This document shows, piece after piece, positions 19,594-29,728 of a stretch of 64,000 nucleotides of DNA. The stretch's first letter is position 1. Each line of letters starts with the position of its first letter. The position numbers were made by a program, and so were the translations under genes. This stretch comes from Chthonomonadales bacterium (GTDB taxonomy: Bacteria; Armatimonadota; Chthonomonadetes; Chthonomonadales; CAJBBX01), in contig JADLGO010000021.1 in the NCBI GenBank assembly GCA_020849275.1, forward strand, positions 1 to 64,000, in the 5' to 3' direction. Below the pieces are notes generated by a model. That model saw only the letters and a list, made by a program, of their open reading frames with translations, made no database searches and had not been told where the DNA came from.

Positions 19594-20715
19594 TCACCGG
19601 TCGCCTCCGAAGAGGCGGCCGAGGAACCCCTTCTCCTGTGGCGCTTCCGGGTTCTCTCCGCAGCTGCGAGCGAACTGCTGGAGCAGGTGCTTCTGGTCGG
19701 CCGTGAGGCGCGTGGGCACATCGACGCGGACGAGGACGTACTCGTGGCCGCGGCCGCGGCCGCTGATGTCCGGCACGCCCCGGTCGCGCAGGCGGAAGGA
19801 GGATCCGCTCTGCGTTCCCTCCGGAATGTCGATGTTGTCCTCGCCGCTAATCGTGGGTACGGCAATCTGGCCGCCGAGAGCCGCGCGCGCGAAGCTGATC
19901 GGTACCTCACAGTAGAGGTCGTTGCCGCGTCGCTCGAACACCTCGTGCGGTTTCACGTGGACGACGACGTAGAGGTCGCCCGGGTCGCCGCCGCGCAAGC
20001 CGGCGTCGCCCTCGCCGTGCAGGCGGATGCGCGATCCGGTGTCGACTCCGGCGGGCACCCGCAGGGAGCGTTCGCGCGTCTTGCGCAGGCGCCCCGCGCC
20101 GGAGCACTGCGGGCACGGGCTCACCACCACGCGCCCCTCGCCGCGGCAGCGGCCGCACGTGGTGCTCGTCTGAAAGGTGCCCAGCAGCGTGTTCTGCGTG
20201 TGGCGCACCTGGCCCGCGCCGCGGCATGTGGGGCAGACCTCGGCCTGCGTGCCGGGGCGGGCGCCGGTGCCCGAGCAGACTTCACAGCTCTCCAGGCGAG
20301 CGTAGCGCACCGTCTTCTGCGTGCCGAGGACGGCCTCCTCGAGCGTGACCTCGAGATCCTGACGCAGGTCGTCGCCGCGCTCTGCAGCGGCGGGGCCGCC
20401 TCCGGCACGCTGCCCGGCGCCAAAGAACATGTCGAAGATGTCGCCGAACGGAGCGCCCCCGAAGCCCATATCGGCCGAGCCCGGGCCGCCGTTGAGGCCC
20501 TCGTGCCCGTACCGGTCGTAGGTGCGCCGGCGCGCATCGTCGCTGAGCACCTCGTAGGCCTCGTTGATCTGCTTGAAGCGGGCCTCGGCGTCCGACTGCT
20601 TGTTCACGTCGGGATGGTAGCGACGGGCCAGGTTGCGGTAGGCACGTTTGATCTCCTCGGAACTGGCCGTCCGGGAGATGCCCAGCACTTCGTAGTAGTC
20701 TCGCTTGTCGGTCAT
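19594..20715 (-). CDS. dnaJ: Chaperone DnaJ
   Basis: This is a type I Hsp40 of 373 residues that delivers substrates to DnaK and stimulates its ATPase. It has an N-terminal J domain with the HPD motif ([10 protein letters not shown], near residues 30-39), a short Gly-rich stretch, and four CxxCxGxG zinc repeats ([32 protein letters not shown]) around residues 140-205, then the substrate-binding beta domains. It follows dnaK by 88 nt. Confidence 0.97.
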   Translation of the reverse strand: MTDKRDYYEVLGISRTASSEEIKRAYRNLARRYHPDVNKQSDAEARFKQINEAYEVLSDDARRRTYDRYGHEGLNGGPGSADMGFGGAPFGDIFDMFFGAGQRAGGGPAAAERGDDLRQDLEVTLEEAVLGTQKTVRYARLESCEVCSGTGARPGTQAEVCPTCRGAGQVRHTQNTLLGTFQTSTTCGRCRGEGRVVVSPCPQCSGAGRLRKTRERSLRVPAGVDTGSRIRLHGEGDAGLRGGDPGDLYVVVHVKPHEVFERRGNDLYCEVPISFARAALGGQIAVPTISGEDNIDIPEGTQSGSSFRLRDRGVPDISGRGRGHEYVLVRVDVPTRLTADQKHLLQQFARSCGENPEAPQEKGFLGRLFGGDR

Positions 20716-20803
20716 GGGTCGTGGTCTGGTACGGCGGTGTCGTGCGTTCCCGAGGGGCCGCCGGAGCGCGGCGCAAGCCGCAACGGGCGGATGCCGACCC
20801 TCG

Positions 20804-22645
20804 CTAGCCGGGATCGCCGGCGCCGGCCGTCTGGTCGGCCCGGGCGTTCATATCGTCGACGGCGCTGCGGACGGCGTCTTCCGGGCTCGGGGGGGCCTCG
20901 CCGGCGCCCTCGGCAGGCGAGGCGGCGGCCTCGGCCTCCAATCGGTACAGCGCGGCCGCCAGCGCTTCGGAGGCTTCGCGAGCGCTGGAGCCACCGTCCG
21001 CCGCGAGGGCGGCCCGGAGCGCGTCGGCTGCGCTCCTCACACTCTCTACGGTGGCGGGAGCCGCGCGGTGCCCTCGGTCGCGCAGCGCGCGCTCGGCGCC
21101 CTCGAGCACGGACTCGGCGCGGTTGCGCGCCTCCAGGCCCTCGCGTCGCGCGCGATCCTCGTCGGCGTGGCTCTGCGCGTCCTGGATCATGCGATCGATC
21201 TCATCGGCGGAGAGGCCCGTGGAGGAGGTGATGGCAACGCGCTGCTCGTTACCGGTCGCGGTGTCCTTTGCCGAAACGTGGACGATGCCGTTGACGTCGA
21301 TGTCGAACGTGACCGCGACCTTCGGGGCGCCGCGCGGGGCGGGCGGTATGCCCGTGAGCTGAAAGGTGGCCAGCGCCTTGTTGTAGGCGGCGATCTCGCG
21401 CTCGCCCTGAAAGACCTTGATCTCCACGGTGCGCTGCCGGTCACTGGCCGTCGTGAACATCTGCGTGGCGCTCGTGGGGATGGTCGTGTTGCGCTCAATG
21501 ATCCGCGACATGACGCCGCCAAGCGTCTCGATGCCGAGACTGAGCGGGGTCACGTCGAGCAGAAGCATGTCGCGGACCTCGCCCGAGAGCACTCCGGCCT
21601 GAATCGCAGCCCCGGCGGCGACGACCTCGTCCGGGTTCACGCCGCGATATGGGTCTTTGCCGAACACGCGGCGGGCGAGTTCCTGCACGGCGGGCATGCG
21701 CGTCGAGCCTCCCACCAGCAGCACGCGCTCGATCTGTGCCGGCTCCAGGCGGGCGTCGGCCATCGCCTGCCGCGTGGGAGCCACCATCCTCTCCAGGAGG
21801 TCGCCGGTCATCGACTCGAACGCGGCGCGCGTCAGGTTGGCGTCGAGGTGCGCCGGGCCGTCCGGCGTCGATGACAGGAAGGGCAGGTTCACGTTGGTCG
21901 TGACGACGCTGGAGAGCTCGACCTTCGCCTTCTCGGCCGCCTCTCGGAGCCGCTGCATCGCCATGCGGTCTCGGCGCAGATCGACCTGGTGTTCCTTGCG
22001 GAACTCGTCGGTCAGCCACTCGACGACGCGGTTGTCCCAGTCGTCGCCACCCAGGTACGTGTCGCCATTGGTCGCCTTGACCTCGAACACGCCCTCGTCC
22101 AGCTCGAGGATAGAGACATCGAATGTGCCTCCCCCCAGGTCCCACACGAGGAGGGTCTGCATCCCCTCGCGGTCGAGGCCGTAGGCGAGCGCGGCGGCGG
22201 TGGGCTCATTGATGATGCGCAGCACCTCCAGCCCCGCGATGGTGCCGGCGTCCTTGGTCGCCTGCCGCTGCGCGTCCGAGAAGTAGGCCGGAACCGTGAC
22301 GACCGCCTGGGCCACCTTCTCGCCCAGGTAGGCCTCCGCGTCAGCCTTCAGCTTCTGAAGGACCATCGCGGAGATCTCCTGCGGTGTGTACTGGGTACCG
22401 TCAATAGAGACCTTGTACTCCTTGCCCATCTGCCGCTTGATGCTCGCAATGGTGCGGTCGGGGTTGGAGATGGCCTGTCGCTTGGCAAGCTGGCCCACGA
22501 GCCGCTCGCCTGCCTTCGTGAACCCGACCACCGACGGGCAGAGTCGGCCTCCCTCGGCGAGCGGGATGATGGTCGGCTCGGAGCCCTCCATCACGGCGAC
22601 CACCGAGTTGGTCGTCCCGAGGTCGATCCCTACCGTCCTGGGCAT
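20804..22645 (-). CDS. dnaK: Chaperone DnaK (Hsp70)
   Basis: The 613-residue protein has all Hsp70 signatures: [13 protein letters not shown] near the start, [14 protein letters not shown] and [14 protein letters not shown] in the ATPase domain, then the substrate-binding domain ([19 protein letters not shown]). The C-terminal lid is unusually rich in Ala/Glu and ends GAGDPG without the common EEVxD-like acidic tail. grpE is not adjacent. It follows rpoZ in one unit. Confidence 0.97.
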   Translation of the reverse strand: MPRTVGIDLGTTNSVVAVMEGSEPTIIPLAEGGRLCPSVVGFTKAGERLVGQLAKRQAISNPDRTIASIKRQMGKEYKVSIDGTQYTPQEISAMVLQKLKADAEAYLGEKVAQAVVTVPAYFSDAQRQATKDAGTIAGLEVLRIINEPTAAALAYGLDREGMQTLLVWDLGGGTFDVSILELDEGVFEVKATNGDTYLGGDDWDNRVVEWLTDEFRKEHQVDLRRDRMAMQRLREAAEKAKVELSSVVTTNVNLPFLSSTPDGPAHLDANLTRAAFESMTGDLLERMVAPTRQAMADARLEPAQIERVLLVGGSTRMPAVQELARRVFGKDPYRGVNPDEVVAAGAAIQAGVLSGEVRDMLLLDVTPLSLGIETLGGVMSRIIERNTTIPTSATQMFTTASDRQRTVEIKVFQGEREIAAYNKALATFQLTGIPPAPRGAPKVAVTFDIDVNGIVHVSAKDTATGNEQRVAITSSTGLSADEIDRMIQDAQSHADEDRARREGLEARNRAESVLEGAERALRDRGHRAAPATVESVRSAADALRAALAADGGSSAREASEALAAALYRLEAEAAASPAEGAGEAPPSPEDAVRSAVDDMNARADQTAGAGDPG

Positions 22646-22699
22646 GGGGTACCTTCCACCGCGGCGCCGCGGACGGCGCGGCGCGCCGAGCCGCGGCCG

Positions 22700-23278
22700 T
22701 CAGGTCTCATCGACATCGGCGGCATCCCCTGAGTCCGTGCGTTCCCCGGCCTCCTCGCTCTCGTCGACCTCCCCCAGCGCCTCGCTCTCGTCGTCGTCCT
22801 CATCGGCTGCCAGGGCATAGGCCACGTCGTCCGTTTCGCTCTCCTCGTGCTCCACCTCGTCCGAAGCGTCGTTCTCGTCGCTTGCCTCGAGTGCCTCCTC
22901 CTCGCCCTCCTCCTCGTCGAGGTCGTGCTCCTCTTCCGCCTCAAAGGCGGTCTCGACCTTGGCACGGGAGCGCAGCGCTCGACGCACGGCGGCCGAGCGC
23001 GTCGGCGCGGTCTCGTCATCGAGCGACGTCCCGACCAGGCCGGTCAGCACGGGGCCAGATGACGTCGCGGAGGGCGGAGCCTCGGGCTCGCCGACCTGCA
23101 CGGGAAGGATCTGGCCGCTCGCGATCTCCTCCAGGGCCACGGTTAGCGAGTTGGTGGAGCGTGACTCGACGAAGGGACGCGCCCTCTCCTTGATCTGCCG
23201 AGCGCGCTTGGCCGCAACGATGACGAGCGCGTACTTGCTGCCCAGCGCATCAAGCTTATCGGGAGCGGGATAGATCAT
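22700..23278 (-). CDS. rpoZ: RNA polymerase omega subunit with long acidic tail
   Basis: The first 65 residues match omega: IYPAPDKLDALGSKYALVIV, then AAKRARQIKERARP and the SLTVALEEIASGQI helix. Omega helps assemble RNA polymerase and forms a ppGpp site in some bacteria. Residues about 110-192 are an extremely acidic, low-complexity tail of Glu, Asp, Ala and Ser, more than doubling the usual length. The ATG at 23278 has AAGGAG upstream and is the only good start. Confidence 0.85.
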   Translation of the reverse strand: MIYPAPDKLDALGSKYALVIVAAKRARQIKERARPFVESRSTNSLTVALEEIASGQILPVQVGEPEAPPSATSSGPVLTGLVGTSLDDETAPTRSAAVRRALRSRAKVETAFEAEEEHDLDEEEGEEEALEASDENDASDEVEHEESETDDVAYALAADEDDDESEALGEVDESEEAGERTDSGDAADVDET

Positions 23279-23375
23279 GCAGCTCTCCTTGGTGTGCCCG
23301 TTGGTGCGGCGATGGGCGTTCGGACCGCGGCAGGCGCGCCGATACGACGGTCCCGCAGCCCTGGGGCCAGAGTGT

Positions 23376-23404
23376 ATTATGGGCAATGGCCGTGCCAAAG
23401 TCAA
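23376..23404 (-). promoter_or_regulatory. Promoter of rpoZ-dnaK-dnaJ-prmA
   Basis: Minus-strand TTGACT (23404-23399), 17 bp, CATAAT (23381-23376). It leaves a leader of about 90 nt before rpoZ. No CIRCE element is visible, so dnaK may be controlled differently from groESL. Confidence 0.75.
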
Positions 23405-23547
23405 GGCCGCGCCCCGCGGCGCGCGGCGCCGAGCCGCGAGCGAATGCTGGGTGACGGAGGCCAGCGCGCGCGCCGATAATGGTGCATCGGGCGTGCGGGA
23501 GCCGGCCAGGCGGCCCCGCGCGCACAACAAGCGCAGGCAACCGCGGT

Positions 23548-25626
23548 ATGGCCATCGCCGACCCCGACCTCCGAACCGCCGCTTTCGACGGTACCTCCGT
23601 AGGCGTCGACTACGCAGCCTATCTAGGGCAGCATGACGTTGTCTACGGCGTGCCGCCACGCGCCGGCGAGCAGGCCATGCCGATCGGCGACGGCGACCTC
23701 GGCGCGATGATGTGGTGTCCCGAGGGTGAGGTCCGGTTCCAGTTCAACAAGAGCGATCTCTGGTTCGATAGCCCGTACTTCCGGGCCGAGGCGCCCCGCA
23801 CGCGTGACCTGCTCTCGGCGGGCGCGCTCGCCATCGTGGCCGACCCGGCGCCGACCGATCAGCCCATCCGATTCGAGCAGCGGCTCAACCTCTATCACGG
23901 CCTCGTCTCACTAGAGTCGGACGCGCGCGAGGGTGCCTGCTCCGTGCAGGCCTGGGCGGCCGCCACCGGCGGTGTCATATGCATCCAGTACCGCGACTGC
24001 ATCCTGCTCGGCAAGAGCCGCAGCGTGCAGGTGCGGTCGTTCCGCAACGGCCACCCATTCGCCATCGGCGACTACATCGGGGTCCTCGAGAGCCTTCCCG
24101 GTCTGCGTTTCGCGTTCGTCGTGCGGCTCCTCGGAGCGCATCCGCGCGCCGGTTGGCGCGACAGCCGAACCCCTCAGTTCGACCTGACCTCCACGCGTGG
24201 GGTCACATTCACGCTGCTTGCCACGGTGGCTGTTACCGAGCCGGGCGGGGACCCCATCAGTGCCGCCAAGGCCCGCCTCGACGCGGCCTGCCGCACCGGC
24301 GTGGAGCACCTGCTTCGCGATCATCGCATCCACTGGCGGGCCTTCTGGCGCAAGTCGTTCCTCCGCCTCTCCTCTCCGGACGGCGTGGCCAAGTACGTCG
24401 AGAACCTCTGGTATGTCTACCTCTACCAACTCGCGTCGAGCTCGCGGGGCATGGTCCCGCCGCTGCCGTCGTGCGGCCTGTGGTCCACCAGCGGCTCCGG
24501 GGCTGCTGGCGGGGCGATCTACCGCCTCGATGAGGTGCGCACCGTCTACTGGCCCACCTTCGCGGCGAACCACCTGGAGTTGCTCTTCGCCTACGACGGC
24601 GCGCTGGCCGCGCTGCTGGGCTCGCTGGAGCGGCGCACCGCGGAGGACCTGGGAATCCCCGGGCTTCGCGTGCCGCCCGCCATGTCCCATGCCGGGGAGG
24701 AGATGCAGCCCGGGAGCGAGGAGGAGCGGATCTCGCTCGGGCTCGAGTGCGCGCTGCCGCTCTGGTGGTGCTGGGAGTACGCGCGCGAGCGCGATATGCT
24801 CCGGCATCGGACCTACCCGCTGCTGCGCGAGGTGGTGCGCTACTACCTCGGGTATGCTGTCTGCAAGGGTACAGGAGGTCGGAGCGGTTGGCTCGCCCTG
24901 CCACCCGGCGACCGCGCCGCCCTCCGGCGGGCACTGGCGCTCCTGCTGGAGGCCAGCGAGGAGTTGGAGGAAGACGAGGAGCTGCGCGGCGCCTGGGCCG
25001 CGGCGCTGGTGGAGCTTGGCGAGGGCGAGCACGAGGCCGACTGGCCGACCGCGATGATGCTTCTCGCGCGCCAGGGGCGTGGCAGCGCGCTGGCTGGCGC
25101 GCTCGCCGAGATGGTGGAGCGCTACCAGCTCTATCCACAGGGCTTCTGCGGCGACCGGGCCGGGCACCCCGACCAGCCCGAGCAGGGCTTCGCGATGGAG
25201 CCGCTCGCCCTGATCGCCGGCGCGCTCAACGAGATGCTCGTGCACACGCGGGACGGCATCATTCAGACCTTCCCGGCACTGCCGCCGGGCTGGGAAGCGG
25301 CCTTCATGCTGCGCACGCCCGGCGGCGCGCGCGTGATGGCCGAGAGCACGGGCGGAATCACCTCATGGGTGGCGATTGAGAGCCTGGTGGGCGCCCGGCT
25401 TCGCATTGCGAGCCCCTGGGAAGCGGCGACTGCGAGGGTGACGGATGGCAGGACGCGTGTACTGCAGACCGACGCGCCGTGTCTGGATTTCCCCGCCACG
25501 GCGGCGCACGTATACGTCGTCGAGCGGGCCGACCGCTCGCTCTACCGCACGTCGCGTCTGCGTCTCCGCGGGGCGCGCAGTCGCGAGGCCCGCGCGCTCG
25601 GGGCCCGCCGCATCGGCCTCCCCTGA
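23548..25626 (+). CDS. GH95-like glycoside hydrolase
   Basis: The 692-residue protein resembles GH95 and DUF5703-type proteins: an N-terminal beta-sandwich with GEQAMPIGDGDLGAMMW and FQFNKSDLWFDSP (residues about 30-75), then a helical catalytic barrel with the YVENLWYVYLYQLASSSRG helix and SHAGEEMQPG loop. GH95 enzymes release L-fucose or galactose; the substrate here cannot be told, and catalytic residues were not confirmed. There is no signal peptide. ATG 23548 is the likeliest start but has only a weak ribosome site; 23479 is an alternative. It is followed at 18 nt by a DUF192 gene. Confidence 0.7.
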   Translation: MAIADPDLRTAAFDGTSVGVDYAAYLGQHDVVYGVPPRAGEQAMPIGDGDLGAMMWCPEGEVRFQFNKSDLWFDSPYFRAEAPRTRDLLSAGALAIVADPAPTDQPIRFEQRLNLYHGLVSLESDAREGACSVQAWAAATGGVICIQYRDCILLGKSRSVQVRSFRNGHPFAIGDYIGVLESLPGLRFAFVVRLLGAHPRAGWRDSRTPQFDLTSTRGVTFTLLATVAVTEPGGDPISAAKARLDAACRTGVEHLLRDHRIHWRAFWRKSFLRLSSPDGVAKYVENLWYVYLYQLASSSRGMVPPLPSCGLWSTSGSGAAGGAIYRLDEVRTVYWPTFAANHLELLFAYDGALAALLGSLERRTAEDLGIPGLRVPPAMSHAGEEMQPGSEEERISLGLECALPLWWCWEYARERDMLRHRTYPLLREVVRYYLGYAVCKGTGGRSGWLALPPGDRAALRRALALLLEASEELEEDEELRGAWAAALVELGEGEHEADWPTAMMLLARQGRGSALAGALAEMVERYQLYPQGFCGDRAGHPDQPEQGFAMEPLALIAGALNEMLVHTRDGIIQTFPALPPGWEAAFMLRTPGGARVMAESTGGITSWVAIESLVGARLRIASPWEAATARVTDGRTRVLQTDAPCLDFPATAAHVYVVERADRSLYRTSRLRLRGARSREARALGARRIGLP

Positions 25627-25644
25627 CTGCTCGCGCTGCGGCCC

Positions 25645-26028
25645 GTGAGCGCCGGCCCGGCGGTCCATACGCTCCGACGAGCGGCCACGGGCGAGGTGTT
25701 GGCCGCGAGGGTCGTCCGCCCCGCGAGCCTGGCTGGTCGGGCGCTCGGGTTGCTGGCCCGGCGCGCGGTGCCGCCTGGCGAGGGCATGTGGCTCTGTCCG
25801 TGCAATGGCGTGCACACGCTCGGCATGCGCGCCACGCTCGACGTGATCTACCTCAACCGCGACCTGCGGGTCCTTCGCGTCGTCATCGGCCTCGGGCCAA
25901 ACCGCGTCTGCCTTCCCGTCCTCGGCGCGCACAGCGTGGTGGAGCTCGGCGCCGGCACGCTCCGACCGGGCGAGCTTGGGCCCGGGATCGCGGTCACCCT
26001 CGAGCTCGCGGAGGGTCATGGCGGCTGA
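25645..26028 (+). CDS. DUF192 family protein
   Basis: The 127-residue product has the DUF192 core: an LAGRALGLLAR opening, then GMWLCPCNGVHTLGMRATLDVIYL and a C-terminal VVELGAGT segment. The family is widespread and poorly characterised. Many members carry signal peptides but this one does not, and its two cysteines (CPC) near residue 51 are notable. The start is GTG at 25645. It is probably cotranscribed with the glycosidase and ends 16 nt from the convergent ABC exporter gene. Confidence 0.8.
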   Translation: MSAGPAVHTLRRAATGEVLAARVVRPASLAGRALGLLARRAVPPGEGMWLCPCNGVHTLGMRATLDVIYLNRDLRVLRVVIGLGPNRVCLPVLGAHSVVELGAGTLRPGELGPGIAVTLELAEGHGG

Positions 26029-26044
26029 TGGCGGAGGGCGGCCA

Positions 26045-27916
26045 TCAGCATGACACGCCCGTCGCGCTGGACCGCTCGTCGGGCGGCGGCCCACCCCCGG
26101 CGAACTGGTGGTCGTGGAGGCGAGCGTAGAAGCCGCGCCGTGCCAGCAGCTCCTCGTGCGTTCCGCGCTCGATCACCTCGCCCTGGTCGATCACCAGGAT
26201 CTCGTCGGCGTCCCGAACGGTGCTCAGGCGATGGGCGATCACCAGGCTCGTGCGGCCAGCCATCAGGCGCGCCATCGCCTGCTGAATGTGCTTCTCGGTA
26301 CGTGTGTCGACGCTGCTGGTCGCCTCATCGAGGATGAGCACTGCGGGGTCCGCGAGGATGGCGCGCGCGATGGCGATCAGCTGGCGCTGACCGTGGCTGA
26401 GGTTCGAGGCTCGTTCCGAGAGCAGGGAGTCGTAGCCGTGGGGCAGACGGTGGATGAACTGGTCGGCGTTGGCGAGCACGGCGGCCGCGATCACCTCCTC
26501 GTCCGTGGCATCGAGTCGGCCGTAGCGGATGTTGTCGCGGATGGTGCCCGAGAACAGGTAGGTGTCCTGCAGCACGATGCCGAGCTGGCGGCGCAGGTCC
26601 TCCCTGCGGACGTGTCGGATGTCGATCCCGTCCACCCGGATCTCGCCGGCGTCGATGTCGTAGAAGCGCGTCAGCAGGTTGACGATGGTTGTCTTCCCGG
26701 CGCCTGTCGGGCCCACCAGGGCGATCAACTGCCCGGGCCGCGCGTGCAGGTCAACGTCGCGGAGCACGGTCACCTTGCCATCGTAAGAGAAGCTGACTCC
26801 GCGCAGCTCGACCTCCCCGCGCAGACGCGGCAACGGGACGGAATCCTCGCGGTCACGTTCGGGCGTCTCGTCCAGCACCTCGAAGACGCGCTCGGCTCCC
26901 GCCATGGCGGCCTGGATCGCGTTGTAGAGGCTGGCGATCTCGTTGAGCGGCCGGCCAAACTGGCGGCTGTAGCTAATGAACCCCGCGACGGTGCCGACGG
27001 TGGCGAGGGAGTGCGCGGCGAGGACGCCGCCGAGCCCTGCGACGATAGCCAGGCTCAGGTTGTTGCTGCCGTTCATCAGCGGCCCGACGAGGCCGGCGTA
27101 GGTCTGTGCGCGCGTGGCGGCGGCGCGAAGCTCCGCGTTGGCGGCGTCGAAGCCCTCCAGCGCGGCGGCCTCGCGATGGTAGGCCTTCACGACGCGCTGG
27201 CCGGAGACCGTCTCCTCGATCAGGCCGTTGAGAGCGCCGAGCGCCGCCTGCTGGCCGCGGAAGGCATCGCGCGTGCGCCGCGCGATCCATCGGTTCATCA
27301 GGAGCGTGCTGAGAACAACCGCCGAGATGCTCACCGCGGCCAGCCGAGCGTTCAGCACGAGCATCGCCGCCGCCACGCCGACCATGCTGAGCACGCCGGA
27401 GACGATCTGCGTGACGCTGTCGGCGAGGACCATGTTGATGTTCTCGACGTCGTTGGTCAGGCGGCTCATGAGGTCGCCGTGCGCGCGTTGATCGAGGAAC
27501 CGCAGCGGTAGCTGCTGAAGCCTGACGGCCAGGTCCGCGCGGATCGCCCGGACCGTGCGCTGCGAGGCGCCGGCCATCACGTAGCCCTGGAGCCAGGCGA
27601 GCAGCGCGGCCGCAGCGTAGACGGCGAGCATGAGTGCGCTGATGGCCGCGAGGCGCCGCATGTCACCCGGCAGGATGCCCTGGTCGACGGCGCGGCTCAG
27701 CAGGAACGGCCCGAGCAGGCTGAGGCCGGCGCCGAGGGCCACCATCGCGGCGGTAGCCACCAGTGCCCGCCGCTCCCGCGCCAGGTACCCCCAGAGCCGC
27801 TGGAGGGTGCCGCGGGCGTCGCGCGCTCGCTCGCCCCGGCCCAGCCGATGTTGGCCCGGGCCGTGCCGGCCCATGATCGGCGGGTCGGCGTCCGCCTGCG
27901 CCCTACCCGCCACCAA
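26045..27916 (-). CDS. ABC exporter, half-transporter with catalytic NBD
   Basis: The 623-residue protein has a six-helix export domain (residues about 50-350) and a C-terminal ATPase domain: Walker A GPTGAGKTT, signature LSHGQ in place of LSGGQ, Walker B VLILDEATSSVD with the catalytic Glu, and switch His in VIAHRLS. It starts at TTG 27916 (GGGAGG 7 nt upstream) or GTG 27913, overlapping the stop of the partner gene by 14 nt. With that partner it forms a heterodimeric exporter of the TM287/288 type; the substrate (drug, lipid or peptide) is unknown. Confidence 0.9.
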   Translation of the reverse strand: MVAGRAQADADPPIMGRHGPGQHRLGRGERARDARGTLQRLWGYLARERRALVATAAMVALGAGLSLLGPFLLSRAVDQGILPGDMRRLAAISALMLAVYAAAALLAWLQGYVMAGASQRTVRAIRADLAVRLQQLPLRFLDQRAHGDLMSRLTNDVENINMVLADSVTQIVSGVLSMVGVAAAMLVLNARLAAVSISAVVLSTLLMNRWIARRTRDAFRGQQAALGALNGLIEETVSGQRVVKAYHREAAALEGFDAANAELRAAATRAQTYAGLVGPLMNGSNNLSLAIVAGLGGVLAAHSLATVGTVAGFISYSRQFGRPLNEIASLYNAIQAAMAGAERVFEVLDETPERDREDSVPLPRLRGEVELRGVSFSYDGKVTVLRDVDLHARPGQLIALVGPTGAGKTTIVNLLTRFYDIDAGEIRVDGIDIRHVRREDLRRQLGIVLQDTYLFSGTIRDNIRYGRLDATDEEVIAAAVLANADQFIHRLPHGYDSLLSERASNLSHGQRQLIAIARAILADPAVLILDEATSSVDTRTEKHIQQAMARLMAGRTSLVIAHRLSTVRDADEILVIDQGEVIERGTHEELLARRGFYARLHDHQFAGGGPPPDERSSATGVSC

Positions 27917-29651
27917 GGTCGCGCCTCCCCGTGTCTACCTGCGACTCGTAGATCCCGCGGTAGATCTCGCTCGCCGCGAGTAGATCAGCATGGCGGCCCA
28001 TGGCCGCGATGCGGCCGTCTTCCAGCACCAGGACGCGATCGGCCGACCGGACGGCGCTGATGCGCTGCGCCACGACGAGGCACGTGCGCGTGCCGCGGAG
28101 GCTCGCGAGCGCCTCCTGAATCCGTGCCTCGGTGGCAACGTCGACGGCGCTCGTGCAGTCGTCCAGGACCAGCACGTCGGCGCCGGTGAGCAATGCCCGC
28201 GCGATGGCGATGCGCTGCCTCTGGCCGCCGGAGAGGTTAACGCCCCGCTGCCCGAGCTCCGTGGCGTAGCCATCGGGCAACTCGCGGATGAACTCGTCCG
28301 CCTGCGCCATCGCCGCCGCTCGCTCGACCTCCTCGTCGGTGGCGTCGGGCCGCCCATGGCGGATGTTGTCACGGATGGTCCCGCTGAACAGGATCGCTTC
28401 CTGGAGCCCGACGGCGATCGCCCGCCGCATCTCGTCGTCCGACAGGTCCCGCACGTCCACGCCGCCGATCGTCACGCGTCCGGCGCTGGCATCATAGAAG
28501 CGAGCCGCCAGACTCACGAGGGTGGACTTGCCCGCGCCGGTCGCGCCAAGAATGGCGACCATCTCGCCCGGCTCGACGGCGAAGGTGATGTCCTTGAGCA
28601 CCGGGTCGCCATCCGCGCCACCATAGGCGAATCGCACGCCCTCAAAGGCGACTCGCGCCCTGCCCGCGCTGGCCGGCCGGCTCACGGGGGCCACTGGCGA
28701 CTGGACGTCCGGGACGCTGCTCAGCACCTCGAGCAGGCGCTGTGCCGACGCCTCCGCCCGTGAGACGCGAAGCACCAGCATGCTGACCATCATGAGCGAC
28801 ACGAGCGTCTGCATCAGGTAGTTGATGAACGCGATCACCTGGCCCACATGCAGGTCGCCGCGCTCCGTCTGCACTCCCCCGAGCCAGAGCGCCCCGACGA
28901 CTCCGGCGTTCACGAGGAGCATCATCGAGGGCATCGTGACGGCGCTTACCCGCGTGGCCCGGATGTTCTGCGCCGTGAGGCGCTCGTTGGCGTCCCCGAA
29001 GCGCCTTAGCTCGTGCCCTTCGCGCGCGAACGCCCTGACGACACGCACGCCGGCCAGGCTTTCCTGGAGCACCGTGTTGAGGGTGTCGAGGCGGCGCTGC
29101 ACCTCGCCGAACATGGGATAGGTCACGCGGACGACGACGACGATGACGGCCAGGACCACAGGGATCAATGCCAGGAAGAGCACCGCCAGGCGGGGGCTGG
29201 TGAGGACCGCCATGATGAGGCTGCCGACGAGCATCAACGGCACACGCACCAGAATGCGCAGGAGGAGCATGACCACCTCCTGCACCTGCGCCACGTCGCT
29301 CGTCAGACGAGTGACCAGCGCGCCGGTGCCCAGGCGGTCCAGGTTGCCGAACGAGAGTGCCTGCACCTGCGCGAACACGGCCCGCCGCAGGTCGGTCCCG
29401 AAGCCCTGCGCGGCGAGGACGGCATAGACCGTGCAGCCGGCGCCGCCGGCGATGCCGATGGCCGCGAGCCCGACCATGACGAGGCCCGTGTGCGCGGCGA
29501 GGACCGCGTCGCCGCGCGCGATGCCCTCGTCGACGATGCGCTGCACCATCCGCGGCTGCAGCAGGTCCATCGTCACCTCAAGCGCCATCAGTGCCGGCGC
29601 GAGCAGCGCCCAGCGCCGGTATGGCCGCAGAAACCGCGCGAGAGCCAACAT
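27903..29651 (-). CDS. ABC exporter, half-transporter with degenerate NBD
   Basis: The 582-residue protein has six membrane helices and an ATPase domain with Walker A GATGAGKST and canonical signature LSGGQ. The Walker B reads VLVLDDCTSAVD: the catalytic Glu is Asp, the mark of the degenerate site in heterodimeric exporters, and the switch histidine position reads VVAQRIS, with Gln. The partner downstream keeps both residues. Start ATG 29651 is chosen because the family begins just before TM1; GTG 29720 is possible. Confidence 0.9.
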   Translation of the reverse strand: MLALARFLRPYRRWALLAPALMALEVTMDLLQPRMVQRIVDEGIARGDAVLAAHTGLVMVGLAAIGIAGGAGCTVYAVLAAQGFGTDLRRAVFAQVQALSFGNLDRLGTGALVTRLTSDVAQVQEVVMLLLRILVRVPLMLVGSLIMAVLTSPRLAVLFLALIPVVLAVIVVVVRVTYPMFGEVQRRLDTLNTVLQESLAGVRVVRAFAREGHELRRFGDANERLTAQNIRATRVSAVTMPSMMLLVNAGVVGALWLGGVQTERGDLHVGQVIAFINYLMQTLVSLMMVSMLVLRVSRAEASAQRLLEVLSSVPDVQSPVAPVSRPASAGRARVAFEGVRFAYGGADGDPVLKDITFAVEPGEMVAILGATGAGKSTLVSLAARFYDASAGRVTIGGVDVRDLSDDEMRRAIAVGLQEAILFSGTIRDNIRHGRPDATDEEVERAAAMAQADEFIRELPDGYATELGQRGVNLSGGQRQRIAIARALLTGADVLVLDDCTSAVDVATEARIQEALASLRGTRTCLVVAQRISAVRSADRVLVLEDGRIAAMGRHADLLAASEIYRGIYESQVDTGRRDLGGG

Positions 29652-29728
29652 GCCGCCCGCCGGATCCGGACAGGACCCGGCGTTCGAGCGCCTCGGCGCC
29701 GGCGCCGCGCCCTCGCGCACCAGGGAGG

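Noticed and set aside
17545-21231. A 1228-codon open frame on the plus strand
   Set aside because: It lies antisense to der, prmA and dnaJ, all clearly recognised, and its translation has no domain sense. Such long antisense frames are expected at this GC content.
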